From positions 186,001 to 250,000 of the forward strand of contig NC_072814.1 in the NCBI RefSeq assembly GCF_003013715.1: 64,000 nt of DNA, given 5' to 3'. A program made the translations under genes and the position numbers. This document shows positions 34,545 to 43,581 of this stretch, piece by piece (position 1 is the stretch's first letter; each line of letters begins with the position of its first letter). Source of the DNA: Candidozyma auris. Lineage: Eukaryota; Ascomycota; Pichiomycetes; Serinales; Metschnikowiaceae. The notes beneath the pieces are model-generated. The model made no database searches and was not told the origin of the DNA. It worked only from the letters and a program-made list of their open reading frames with translations.

Positions 34545-35279
34545 GAAAGGCTAATGATAGCAAAACAAAAATTTCTCCACGTAGTAGAAAAGGAAGAGGC
34601 GGCACTCTGTTTAAGTACTTCATATGCACTTACCCAAAGTACGGCTAGGGTGCGTATTCTGGTGGCAAACTATAACCTGCTGCGTAGGGGCCATGCATAG
34701 AATGGTGCCTGGAGCAAGAAATTTATAGGAAAAAGACACCTTGCAAACGCAGGAAGTTCGAATAGGCGCATCGATAAAAGTAAATTTTGAAACAGTATAT
34801 ACTGAATACGTCTTTTTTCACTTTCTTGCGAAACAATATAATGGAAGTTTTCGTGAGGTTTGCAGTTATGCTATGAATGCGTTTCTCAGTCTGATATTAA
34901 TTACGATTTTAGACCTCTAAGTAATCAAAATATCAAGCCATGAAATTATGGCATTCCGGAGTGAAATATGGACTCTTAATTACATTGTGGAGAGATAGAC
35001 CCCCTTCGGCTTGAGTCAGTGCATGTGGAATTATAGTACCACACATGTAGTCTAGTAGCTGTCGCCCTGTAGTCGACCAAAATATGAACTCTTCCAGGGA
35101 TAAGATTTTGAAATTGGGGGTTTTTCAGCATTAAACTTCAAACCCAACGTAAACTTTGAAAAGAGGCTTCCGTTCATGCTTCATCTTGCTGGCCTACCCT
35201 CTCTTACTATGGCCTGCACACTTCGTATGGGCATACTCTAAGCTCTACTACGCATACCAGGAGCCCAACGTAGCCATCA
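34545..35279. promoter_or_regulatory. Divergent promoter region, tail-anchored protein / EMC1
   Basis: 735 bp between divergent starts, AT-rich between about 34780 and 34980. I see no clear factor site or RNA gene. A frame at 35156-35479 starts only at TTG and runs into the EMC1 coding region in another frame; I do not regard it as a gene. Confidence 0.45.
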
Positions 35280-37955
35280 ATGAAAAGCAGCCTTCTGTTA
35301 TACATTGGCTTACACTTAATTGTGGTGGCCGTGTTCTTGTCGTTGGAAAAATACTTCGTGTCAGAACCGGCCTCGCATACATGGCATATCAACCACTATG
35401 GGTCACTAAAGCAGTTCCAGCCAATTTCTGGTACCAAGGGCGTCGGTATCTCGGAATTCTCAGATTTGGTGACCATTGACCTCGCAAATCAGTCAATTTT
35501 GAGCTCTATTGACCTCAAGGATACCGACTCGGACACATATGCCTTGCTTGATAATATTGTGGTAACATACTCAACAACTTCCTCGACAATTCACATCTTC
35601 GAAAGATATTCAGGCATCTTCATAGAAAAAATAAGATTGGATGCTCCCCCAGTTCACTTCGGTGAATTTTACGATAATGGGCTTTTGATCCTTGACTCAA
35701 AGGGCTCATTGATTGCATGGAACAAGACTGTCAAGAAGTTAGTGGGCAAATATAACGAAAGGTCCTTCAAAAGTTCTCTTTTCGATGGTCTCTTCTACGC
35801 TTCCATTGGACCAACCGTGATGTGCTTGAATTACCAGGCTGAGAACATTATCTCCAACGTCAGGACATCGTCAGACATTCTCGACTTGAAGGACGGCTTG
35901 GCAGTCTCTCAGAATGAGGTTTTAATTCTCAGGGGCACTAAGGGAGACGGAAAAGGTAATATTTCACAGACCAAGTCTTTTTCCTTCGTAAATCCCAGGG
36001 TGATCTCTAGCCAAATCGTCGCTGATTTGGAGTCTGAAAGATTCACTCTCTATAAAGTGGTGGAGGGCCACGAACTTGAAATGATTACACAACATGCCGC
36101 CCATGATGCATCAGAGATCAGAACCATTATCTACGAGGATAAAGTTTTCGTGGTGAGCTATCTGAGCAACGGTTGTGAAATCCACGATTTCTCTAAGCTT
36201 GTGCATACGTTTTCTTTCAACGATATCGTGAGTCATGAGATATTATTTGCAGACAATGAGGGTGAGTTATTTTCTTTTTATGACCAAAATGAAGATGCAA
36301 TTCAGCATATGAGAGTAACCAAAGATCAAGCATTCGTCACAACTACTCTGCTCTCGTCCGACGATATCGAGTCGTCTGTTTTTGAGCTCACCGAGACTCT
36401 ACCAAGACAACATGCCATTCTTATCAACAAGCCTAGGTCTGCTACTGAGATAGAGAAGGCTCATTACTTGTCGGAGGAGTCCCATATTGGCAGTCCATTC
36501 ATCAGAATGCTTTTGAAGATAAAACATCACCTTGCTCAACTCTGGAGATTCATAGTGTATTTTTCACGTGGCGGATCCCCTGGAACCATACCTATTGAGG
36601 ACACTTACGGCTTTCAAAAGCTTTTAATATCGTTTGATGATCGCGTGAAGGAACTCAAGGCGAGAAATTCTCAAACACAAAAGGTCACTTGGATTTCTAG
36701 AATTCCAGAATTGGATAGTTTGACGAGCATCGAATCTTTGAACGACAAAATCTACTTGTCCACTCCTCTCAAGGCTTTTGTGATCGATGCAAGAGATGGT
36801 AGGGTGGAGAACGTCAGAGAGTTTCCTATGAGGGGCGAAAAGACCATCAAGCTCTCTATTGAGCTTCCGGAGGAGATGGGGGAAGAAGGGTACGAACCTT
36901 TTGCGCTCGGTGTGAAATGTGGAACCTCGATATTTCTTTTAGATGCTGATTGCGAACTTACCGAGGGCCAATATTTCTTGGAAGAGAGGGATGGTAAACT
37001 TCAGTCCTACAAGATCACCGACCATGATCTTGTTCCCACATGGTCCTATGCTCCACAAAATGAGATCCTTTTGACTTTCTCGCATAATGAAGAAAAGCTC
37101 ACGCCTGCTACGGGAATAGCAAAAGCTAGACGAACAGTACTTTACAAGTACTTAAATCCAAACCTTGTCACCATTGTGACACATAACAACGGTAACAACC
37201 AAATCACTGTTCACTTGCTCGATGGTGTGACTGGGACTGTTTTGTACGTGCAAAAGCTCAATGAGATTTCCATTGATCCCAGTACCATCCAGGTTGTCCA
37301 GCGAGACAATTGGGTCGTCCTCTCATATATCGACAAAAATGATTATAAACAGATCCTCACTGTCCTTGATTTGTTCGGTACTGTCGCCAATGCATCAGGG
37401 GGTGAAAAATCAGTCTTTTCGGAATTCGACATAAAAATCCACAATGTTCTGAGCAAATCATACATCTTTCCAGAAAAAATCAACCTCCTCGGGTCCACTT
37501 CAACTAAGGTTGGGATTACCACCAAGTCTCTAATCGCTGTGACTGAATCAGGAAGTATGGTAGAGATTCCAAAGTATCTAGTGAACTCAAGAAGAATCGA
37601 CGATCGCCCATTAACCCAGGAAGATTTTGAGGAATTCAAAATGATGCCCTACGATCCACTCATTCCAAAACCTGATTTGCATGTTTTAAACGGAAACAAA
37701 AAGGTTCATGTGCTGCATTTAAAGGGAATCCTTCTCACTGGATCGACTGAGATGGAATCCACCTCTGTTGTATGCTATGTGAACGAAGCAACTGAATTCT
37801 GTACGGTTGTTCAACCATCCTTGTCGTACGATATCTTAAAACCTGCTTTTGACAAACATAAATTGCTTGCTACGATTGGTATACTCTACTTTGCATTTGT
37901 CATTTCAAAAGAATTCGTCAAGTCTAAAAGACTAAATGCAAAGTGGCTCGACTAA
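35280..37955 (+). CDS. EMC1: ER membrane protein complex subunit 1
   Basis: 891 aa. Largest subunit of the EMC insertase, which inserts tail-anchored and multipass proteins into the ER; Emc1 supplies the luminal beta-propellers. The N-terminal hydrophobic LLLYIGLHLIVVAVFLSL works as signal peptide or anchor. The long middle is beta-rich with PQQ-like character. The C-terminus carries the diagnostic DUF1620 end: FKMMPYDPLIPKPDLHVLN, KGILLTG, MESTSVVCYV, then a terminal membrane helix LLATIGILYFAFVI and KSKRLNAKWLD, matching the R-x-L-N-A-R/K-W end of other Emc1 proteins. It is longer than the S. cerevisiae protein (760 aa). It ends 62 bp from the convergent Zn2Cys6 gene. Confidence 0.92.
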   Translation: MKSSLLLYIGLHLIVVAVFLSLEKYFVSEPASHTWHINHYGSLKQFQPISGTKGVGISEFSDLVTIDLANQSILSSIDLKDTDSDTYALLDNIVVTYSTTSSTIHIFERYSGIFIEKIRLDAPPVHFGEFYDNGLLILDSKGSLIAWNKTVKKLVGKYNERSFKSSLFDGLFYASIGPTVMCLNYQAENIISNVRTSSDILDLKDGLAVSQNEVLILRGTKGDGKGNISQTKSFSFVNPRVISSQIVADLESERFTLYKVVEGHELEMITQHAAHDASEIRTIIYEDKVFVVSYLSNGCEIHDFSKLVHTFSFNDIVSHEILFADNEGELFSFYDQNEDAIQHMRVTKDQAFVTTTLLSSDDIESSVFELTETLPRQHAILINKPRSATEIEKAHYLSEESHIGSPFIRMLLKIKHHLAQLWRFIVYFSRGGSPGTIPIEDTYGFQKLLISFDDRVKELKARNSQTQKVTWISRIPELDSLTSIESLNDKIYLSTPLKAFVIDARDGRVENVREFPMRGEKTIKLSIELPEEMGEEGYEPFALGVKCGTSIFLLDADCELTEGQYFLEERDGKLQSYKITDHDLVPTWSYAPQNEILLTFSHNEEKLTPATGIAKARRTVLYKYLNPNLVTIVTHNNGNNQITVHLLDGVTGTVLYVQKLNEISIDPSTIQVVQRDNWVVLSYIDKNDYKQILTVLDLFGTVANASGGEKSVFSEFDIKIHNVLSKSYIFPEKINLLGSTSTKVGITTKSLIAVTESGSMVEIPKYLVNSRRIDDRPLTQEDFEEFKMMPYDPLIPKPDLHVLNGNKKVHVLHLKGILLTGSTEMESTSVVCYVNEATEFCTVVQPSLSYDILKPAFDKHKLLATIGILYFAFVISKEFVKSKRLNAKWLD

Positions 37956-38017
37956 ACCAATTATAAATTTATTAGATGCCCCTTTATATAAGCGGAAATG
38001 TACCATAGACAGAGACT

Positions 38018-39925
38018 TTATGCAAAGATTGATGTGGAATCCTGAACGTAATTCATGATTTCCTGATGCTGAGGAATTTCGGGACGCAACCCAAACAAGT
38101 TCCAGTTTATGTCAGTATTTTCCTCATCGTACCCATATTTTTCAGTTTGATATACATGCCATATCAATTCATAGTGCAAGCCTGATATAAGGTAGTTGCT
38201 CATTTTTTCAATGAGGAAAAAAGAACCTTGCTTGCTTTTCAATGCGAGCAACTTGGATTTGTCACATTGATCAAACTTCATTATGATTTTTAGAAGTCGA
38301 TTAGTAGAAGTCAGTCTGTCACCTGTGCAGCTCGATATGATTCTGTAGGTTTCCAAAAATGTGGTCTTCACAAAAGCGTAATCCTCTATCAGCCGAAGAA
38401 GAGGGCTCGAATGAATATCCAAAAGCACAAGTGAAGCCAACTCGATGCCGAAACGGTAGTGGATTGGAATTTGACAAAAATTTTTAAAATGACCAAATGA
38501 TTTTGAGAAAAACGCTAAAATGCTTGAGCAGCACCTGATTGCTCGATATACTATATCTCTGTACTCCTCAAGACTGATGTCCACTGTGGAAAAGTAATAA
38601 ACATATAATTGCAACTTTGAGTACTCTAAGGAGATTGCAATCATATTGTCCTTCACCAAAGGTGTGGTTTTATCTTTACAGAAGTCGTCAAGAATCTTCT
38701 CAAACATATTGAGATGAATGAGCTTGCTCATCTTGTTTGCGCTCTCAACAACATTATTCATGCTTTCATTCATTTTCAGTTGGATCAACGAAACCTTCAA
38801 CAACAGATTGATGAAATTGTCAGTGTCTTGATACCTATCTTTGTTGAAGATGTCAATGTTGGCAGCCTTGTTTATGATATAGTCCTGATGGAAGCCGTTG
38901 AAGTTGGAGTTAGACAACCCAAGGAAAACCAACCAGTAGTTCGAGTTGATGTTCACGAACTTGTATATTCTTGCACGCATGATGTCATTGACATCAGGCT
39001 TTTGAGCCACTTGCAAATCTGTTTTCTTACTAAATTCGCTAATGAAGTCTAACTTGTGCAAGCCAAACTGAAGAGACAAGCTCTTCATCAAAGAAATATA
39101 CTTGACTGAGATGTTGCTCTGCACTTTCGGGGAGCGATCGTCAGGCAAGGGCCAGGTGGTCAATATAAGCAAGGTGACCAAAGCGTACAAAGAGCGAGGC
39201 GTGTTGAACCAGCATCTGACCACGACCAAATTCTGAACATGACGAGCCAAGGTGCGGTACTCATCAGGCAGATTCTGATTTAGAAGCGAGGTGACTATGA
39301 TGGACCAGAATAGAAGGTCGCTTTGCTTGTGGATCTCATGCAAATCAGGATTTTCGAAGAACAGGTCCGGCAACACTGGCAAGTACGGGAGGAAATGCTC
39401 CCTGAAATTGTTTAGGAGATAAAGCGCTCTATCGTAGGAGATGGTCCACGGCTCGTACGCCAGGTTTGAGTGGATAGCAAATGAGTTGGAAAGGCTGAGG
39501 GTAGGTATAGGATCGATGTAATTTGGGATGCTCGAGTCTGAAGCATCTGAGTCCGAGTCTGACGAGACAAGCACCCCCATCATGTCCAGGGGCGTTGCAG
39601 GAGTCGAAGGAGCACTTCTTCGAAGAAACTGGGACACTAGCGTAGCCTTTTTCTCGACGATTCTGTCGAGCTTGGAGTGCAACTCCTGAACCTCACACAC
39701 GAGCTTCTCCGTGAGGTCGTACGACCGCTTGGACGGTTTGGCAACGTCAAACACACATTTGATGTTTTTCTTCGAGCAGTAGGTGCACGGAAGAGGTCTT
39801 CTTGCGGCAGCGTCACATTTGGTCTTGTTCTGTCGACACACTCGACACAGCTTCGTGACTTTGGTCCCCAGGAGCGGTTTGGCAGGCATGGCTAAGCGTC
39901 TGTGTTGCATCACTATGGAGACCAT
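38018..39925 (-). CDS. Zn2Cys6 (zinc-cluster) transcription factor
   Basis: 635 aa. N-terminal binuclear zinc cluster CRVC-x6-C-x9-C-TY-C-x6-C (about 28-58), followed by a basic linker and a short coiled coil (EKLVCEVQELHSKLDRIVEKK) for dimerisation. The rest resembles the fungal middle-homology region: EPWTISYDRALYLLNNFREHFLPYLPVL near 160-190, then helical repeats. I cannot name an orthologue; the EHFLPYLPVLP stretch occurs in several Candida zinc-cluster regulators. The upstream region is exceptionally long (1262 bp) and contains many CGG/CCG triplets, the half-sites such proteins bind, so autoregulation is possible. Met13 (MPAKPLLG) is an alternative start. Confidence 0.87.
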   Translation of the reverse strand: MVSIVMQHRRLAMPAKPLLGTKVTKLCRVCRQNKTKCDAAARRPLPCTYCSKKNIKCVFDVAKPSKRSYDLTEKLVCEVQELHSKLDRIVEKKATLVSQFLRRSAPSTPATPLDMMGVLVSSDSDSDASDSSIPNYIDPIPTLSLSNSFAIHSNLAYEPWTISYDRALYLLNNFREHFLPYLPVLPDLFFENPDLHEIHKQSDLLFWSIIVTSLLNQNLPDEYRTLARHVQNLVVVRCWFNTPRSLYALVTLLILTTWPLPDDRSPKVQSNISVKYISLMKSLSLQFGLHKLDFISEFSKKTDLQVAQKPDVNDIMRARIYKFVNINSNYWLVFLGLSNSNFNGFHQDYIINKAANIDIFNKDRYQDTDNFINLLLKVSLIQLKMNESMNNVVESANKMSKLIHLNMFEKILDDFCKDKTTPLVKDNMIAISLEYSKLQLYVYYFSTVDISLEEYRDIVYRAIRCCSSILAFFSKSFGHFKNFCQIPIHYRFGIELASLVLLDIHSSPLLRLIEDYAFVKTTFLETYRIISSCTGDRLTSTNRLLKIIMKFDQCDKSKLLALKSKQGSFFLIEKMSNYLISGLHYELIWHVYQTEKYGYDEENTDINWNLFGLRPEIPQHQEIMNYVQDSTSIFA

Positions 39926-40213
39926 GGCAAGATAAAAACAATGAAAAGGAAATGAAATGGGAAACCTATTGGAAAGAAGGGCTCACTGCGAAGGTCTTCA
40001 CTTTTCAACTCCAAATAGCACGTACACCCACGGCTTATTCCCTCGAACGACACTGGTGGTTTGACGCTCTACTGCACGGTGGAGGCATCAATCTGGGTGC
40101 AAACCCCAGCCCGCTTATCGGCCTGGCGCGAGATGAATAATTCTGTGCCCTCCATTGGCTCCCTACCGCGCCGGACTTCGGCTACCTCGATAATGACGAT
40201 CAGGGCATAAACC

Positions 40214-40229
40214 GACCCGGGCGCGGGTC
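40214..40229. repeat. GC-rich inverted repeat with CGG half-sites
   Basis: Six-base arms GACCCG and CGGGTC separated by GGCG, about 290 bp upstream of the zinc-cluster gene start. Each arm contains a CCG or CGG triplet, so it has the form of a zinc-cluster factor operator. Binding is inference. Confidence 0.4.
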
Positions 40230-40668
40230 CCTTCTATTTCATTGGACCAGGGGAGCACAAGAGGTACAAAACTCAGATTGACAGGGTAACACGGAGGCGA
40301 ATGAATGTGGGAGGTTGAAGAAGTCTTTCTTGGATTTTTGCAACTGAGCTAAGAGGTGGGATGGAGGTGTGTTAGGAAATAGGCATCTACGCTTGGGCTC
40401 TTTGATCTGAAGTGGTGTGTTGCAGCCATTCTACTTTAGTGAACATAGCTTCACAGCCTATACCTTTCGTGGACCTAAAGTACTACAAAATCTCTAAGAG
40501 CAATGATAAGGAGTACTAATCTTTTAAATATGGAATCAAAGGAGAGACTATGATTGTGCACTAGCTACAGCTTGTTCCTCTCTTGGTTTCAGAGTAGCAT
40601 TGTCTAGACCTCTCATTTGTCGCTGCAAATCTTTCTTTCTTCTCCGTTTTGAAACCGGAAACCAAGGT

Positions 40669-40686
40669 GGTACTCACGTGGGTACT
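40669..40686. promoter_or_regulatory. E-box CACGTG flanked by direct GGTACT repeats
   Basis: The sequence is GGTACT-CACGTG-GGTACT, 18 bases with no gap. CACGTG is the core site for bHLH factors such as Cbf1 and Pho4. It lies about 500 bp upstream of the SNM1-like start and about 740 bp upstream of the zinc-cluster start, so its target is unclear. Confidence 0.4.
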
Positions 40687-41187
40687 AAGTGGCCCCATCC
40701 TCGTGTCACCTTGCAATAAAAAAGCGAGATCGGACGGCTGTGGTATTACCCTCACGTTTCTCCATTGGCTGCGAAATCCTTATCTGGTGATGCGCATAAA
40801 AAGTGACAAGTTGATATGTGAGGCGTAGCGAAGCAGACGAGCCCGAGAAGCGGCAAACAATAGAATTGAATCGTTGGGATAAAACTTGATATTACGTCCA
40901 ATTGTGCCGCTTGGCGGCCTCACGAGTTTGTTCGGGTTCCAGTTGTGGCCCAAGTTTCGCAACGGGGTGAGATGGTGCATTTAGTCGACCTGCCTTCGAC
41001 TCCAAATTTATCGCTAGGATGGCCAGGTTTCGTGTTCCATTCCAGATCCTTTTTATTCCGAATTTGTCACCTTTCAAGTCCCCGGTATTTGACATTGCCC
41101 ACCTTTTGTAGATTCCAAGGGGCAGGCCCTGTAGGTAGGGTCCTACATACTGTCTACATCATCACTTCCGCATCCTACTACTCACAA

Positions 41188-41622
41188 ATGAGTGTCGATG
41201 ACGCAAAGATAGTCCACCTCTATAACTTAGCTCATTATCAATGCCTAAATCCACTTTCTTCAAGTCATGCTCTTGACTCGGATACTGTCCTCAGCAATGC
41301 AGGTCTTCGGAATCCAAGACTCAAATCAAGTTGCGATGCCTGTGGCATCTTCTTAATACCTGGCATCACATCTTCCACGAGAATCAAATATACGAAAACA
41401 AGACAAGGCAGAACAAGATCCCTTAATACAAAGTGCTTGGTATGCTTCCATATTAGGAGGGAGAACTGCCTTCTCGATCGCAAACGTATCGAGAGCCCTA
41501 AGACAGGTGCAAACGCTTCTAAAAGCAAAAAAAAGAAGAAGAGGGGCGATCTTGCCTCATTAATTGACCAAAAGAAACAACAGCTGGGTAATGGTGGACT
41601 TGATTTATTCAACTTCATGTGA
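41188..41622 (+). CDS. SNM1: RNase MRP protein subunit, Snm1-like (Rpr2/Rpp21 fold)
   Basis: 144 aa from ATG 41188 (the frame is open further upstream but without likeness). Zinc-ribbon protein of the Rpp21/Rpr2/Snm1 family: SCDACG with a Cys pair, then CLVC (about 48-51 and 83-86), and a basic segment IKYTKTRQGRTRSLN between them. The C-terminus KSKKKKKRGDLASLIDQKKQ then LDLFNFM resembles the end of S. cerevisiae Snm1 (lysine-rich, SLTNLLSKRN, ESFMKS), which favours the MRP-specific Snm1 over RNase P Rpr2. Snm1 is needed for rRNA A3 cleavage and mRNA turnover in mitosis. It is convergent with the peroxin gene with a gap of only 7 bp. Confidence 0.75.
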   Translation: MSVDDAKIVHLYNLAHYQCLNPLSSSHALDSDTVLSNAGLRNPRLKSSCDACGIFLIPGITSSTRIKYTKTRQGRTRSLNTKCLVCFHIRRENCLLDRKRIESPKTGANASKSKKKKKRGDLASLIDQKKQQLGNGGLDLFNFM

Positions 41623-41629
41623 ATCAACC

Positions 41630-43174
41630 TCACAGATCCTGCTGCAGAGATGATTCTGAGTTCATGGCAGGTTTCTTCAACGCCGTTCTATAGCTGTATC
41701 TGTACCATCGGCGTCTTCTGAATACCGATGACGAGCCTTCGTGCTTCAAGACATCGTACACCCACTTTTCATCATCATCGATACAAACTAGATCCATGAT
41801 GCAATTATCGTTTACCCACTTGTGTGGTTTCAAATCAATTTTCCAACCACCTTCAACGAACTTCCATCCAACTGGAGGCCTGACCTTTGAAATGGAAGGC
41901 ACAATCGGTATATCCGGTACAATTTCGTCAATCGTGGTGTCTGCATCGAACAGACTTTCGGTGGAGTCGTCCTCAACCCCCAATTCATGAATGCGATCTG
42001 GGTGATTGAGTGAGTACATTTCTCTCGTATAGCCTAATGGAACCCACGTCTTGAGTTTTGTATTGTAGCGGTGGATTTCGTAAACCTCCGTCTCGCAAAA
42101 GAAATCCTCGGCGGCATCGTCATGGATGTAGCTCATGAGATACTTCTCCAATCTATCGGTCATATCAAGTCTAGCAAGTCTTGCTTCTTCGGTGTCAAGA
42201 GTATCTAGCAACTTGTTCTGAATTTTGGGGTGACAGCAGATGAAAACCGTCCATAGTGCCACCATCTCCATGGCTTTGAGGGGCACAATGCGTAGTATCA
42301 TTGGAATGAAGAAAGGAAGGATGCAAGTGTTGAAGGCGATGATAAAGACTAGCGTAAGAAACACCAATGTGCTCAATTTCTCATCCTCGAACAAGAAGTA
42401 GTGTTTTCCCCACTCTATCACGGCATCGTGGAGACGAATGTAGGGAATGATATGGTTTTGCATGTCCGTGAAATTCATGAGGTACTCTTTTGAGTACATT
42501 GGTGCCGGCTTGGGCAGCTCGTACGTTCCAAGAGGTTTCCCCGGGTGTGGGAACGGGTTCCTCTCGAGGAACTTGCCATCCACAAATGTATTGTCACTGG
42601 GGTACAACTTAAGGTAGCTAGGAAACATGAACCTCACCAACACAAGAAGCGCAGGAAACAGCAAGAACAACACGGGCTTCAAAATTGCATGAGTGCCTAG
42701 CAAAAGAATGGCGCTGGTGAAAAACGGATTATGCCATGTCATACACATAATGATGGCATCCATACCTTCGAACATTGGAGATGCCTTTTGGGCCAATTGG
42801 GTACTGTTAGTGTTCATGATACTCATGCTGAATGCTGGTCGGTGTTTCTGCATTTCCTTTCGAATAGGCAGAATCTTCAGGTCACCGTCGGCCTCATTGA
42901 CTATCACCACAGATAACAACTTCTCCATGATTCTGTCAGAAAGCTGGTGATTGGCTCTCTGTGTGTTATCTTCCAAATACCAATAGCTGCTTATGGGAGA
43001 AACTAGTACCTCTACGTCCTTCTCTCCAAGGTTTTTTGCAGTTTCTGTCAATTTGGCCATGGCGTCTTGTTTCTTGCCTGTGTCGTGGATCACAGCGTCC
43101 GTATTCATCTCCTCTGGAGAGATGGTCGGGTCTGCCACTAGCATATTCTCGAAAATGGAGGAAAGCAGTTCCAT
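41630..43174 (-). CDS. Dysferlin-domain peroxin of the Pex28-32 family
   Basis: 514 aa. Integral membrane peroxin family that controls peroxisome number, size and ER contacts. Central hydrophobic region: TWHNPFFTSAILLLG through LKPVLFLLFPALLVLVRF (about 150-190) and TLVFLTLVFIIAFNTCILPFF (about 270-300). The C-terminal half is the dysferlin domain pair: TEVYEIHRYNTKLKTWVPLGYT (DysF-N) and PPVGWKFVEGGWKIDL then EKWVYDVLKHEGSSSVFRRRRWYRYSYR (DysF-C). The TW-x-NP-x2-T segment and length are closer to Pex28/Pex29 than to Pex30-32, but I would not fix the paralogue. Confidence 0.82.
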   Translation of the reverse strand: MELLSSIFENMLVADPTISPEEMNTDAVIHDTGKKQDAMAKLTETAKNLGEKDVEVLVSPISSYWYLEDNTQRANHQLSDRIMEKLLSVVIVNEADGDLKILPIRKEMQKHRPAFSMSIMNTNSTQLAQKASPMFEGMDAIIMCMTWHNPFFTSAILLLGTHAILKPVLFLLFPALLVLVRFMFPSYLKLYPSDNTFVDGKFLERNPFPHPGKPLGTYELPKPAPMYSKEYLMNFTDMQNHIIPYIRLHDAVIEWGKHYFLFEDEKLSTLVFLTLVFIIAFNTCILPFFIPMILRIVPLKAMEMVALWTVFICCHPKIQNKLLDTLDTEEARLARLDMTDRLEKYLMSYIHDDAAEDFFCETEVYEIHRYNTKLKTWVPLGYTREMYSLNHPDRIHELGVEDDSTESLFDADTTIDEIVPDIPIVPSISKVRPPVGWKFVEGGWKIDLKPHKWVNDNCIMDLVCIDDDEKWVYDVLKHEGSSSVFRRRRWYRYSYRTALKKPAMNSESSLQQDL

Positions 43175-43581
43175 GCAATAGGAAGAATGTTGGGCCTAAT
43201 TATGTATTGATGTCTGAGTCAAAAAGTTGGGGACTACTTCCAGGTAGCCTATTCTGATGATCTGTAACGGCTGCAGCCTAGGTACAGGTGCTATCTATAG
43301 CAAGTCCGAGAATAGCTTGCGAGCGACTGCTGGGGAAAAAATGGTGTCTGAGGGGGCCCAACAAAGACAGATGTTTTGGTTGCAAAAACGGTCGATTTGA
43401 CAACATTCCAAGGACCAGAATCCCAGTCATGCAACAAATATTATGCTGGAATTTGTCATTGGTCTTCCTGTTCTACTTAATTTTGTCATTGTTGGGTGGT
43501 TTTGTTTCTAATGTACAATTAATTTACCTAATTGGGCGGCAAGGTTCTATCGAAGCCAACCATTCACTCTAAAACGTAACA
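43175..43581. promoter_or_regulatory. Upstream region of the peroxin gene
   Basis: 407 bp between the peroxin start and the HST3 stop. AT-rich toward 43480-43540. No recognisable site; oleate-type CGG-N15-18-CCG spacing was not evident by eye. Confidence 0.35.

Larger units (their letters stand above)
39926..41187. promoter_or_regulatory. Long upstream region of the zinc-cluster gene and SNM1-like gene
   Basis: 1262 bp between divergent starts, the second-longest gap in the window. Near the zinc-cluster gene (40030-40230) CGG and CCG triplets are dense, including the inverted repeat GACCCG-GGCG-CGGGTC at 40214-40229. Around 40669-40686 an E-box CACGTG is flanked on both sides by GGTACT. Short frames here have no recognisable content. 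No RNA gene could be identified. Confidence 0.55.

Noticed and set aside
35156..35479. 107-codon plus-strand frame with a leader-like hydrophobic start
   Set aside because: Starts only at TTG and overlaps the EMC1 5' end in another frame; EMC1 has its own hydrophobic N-terminus.
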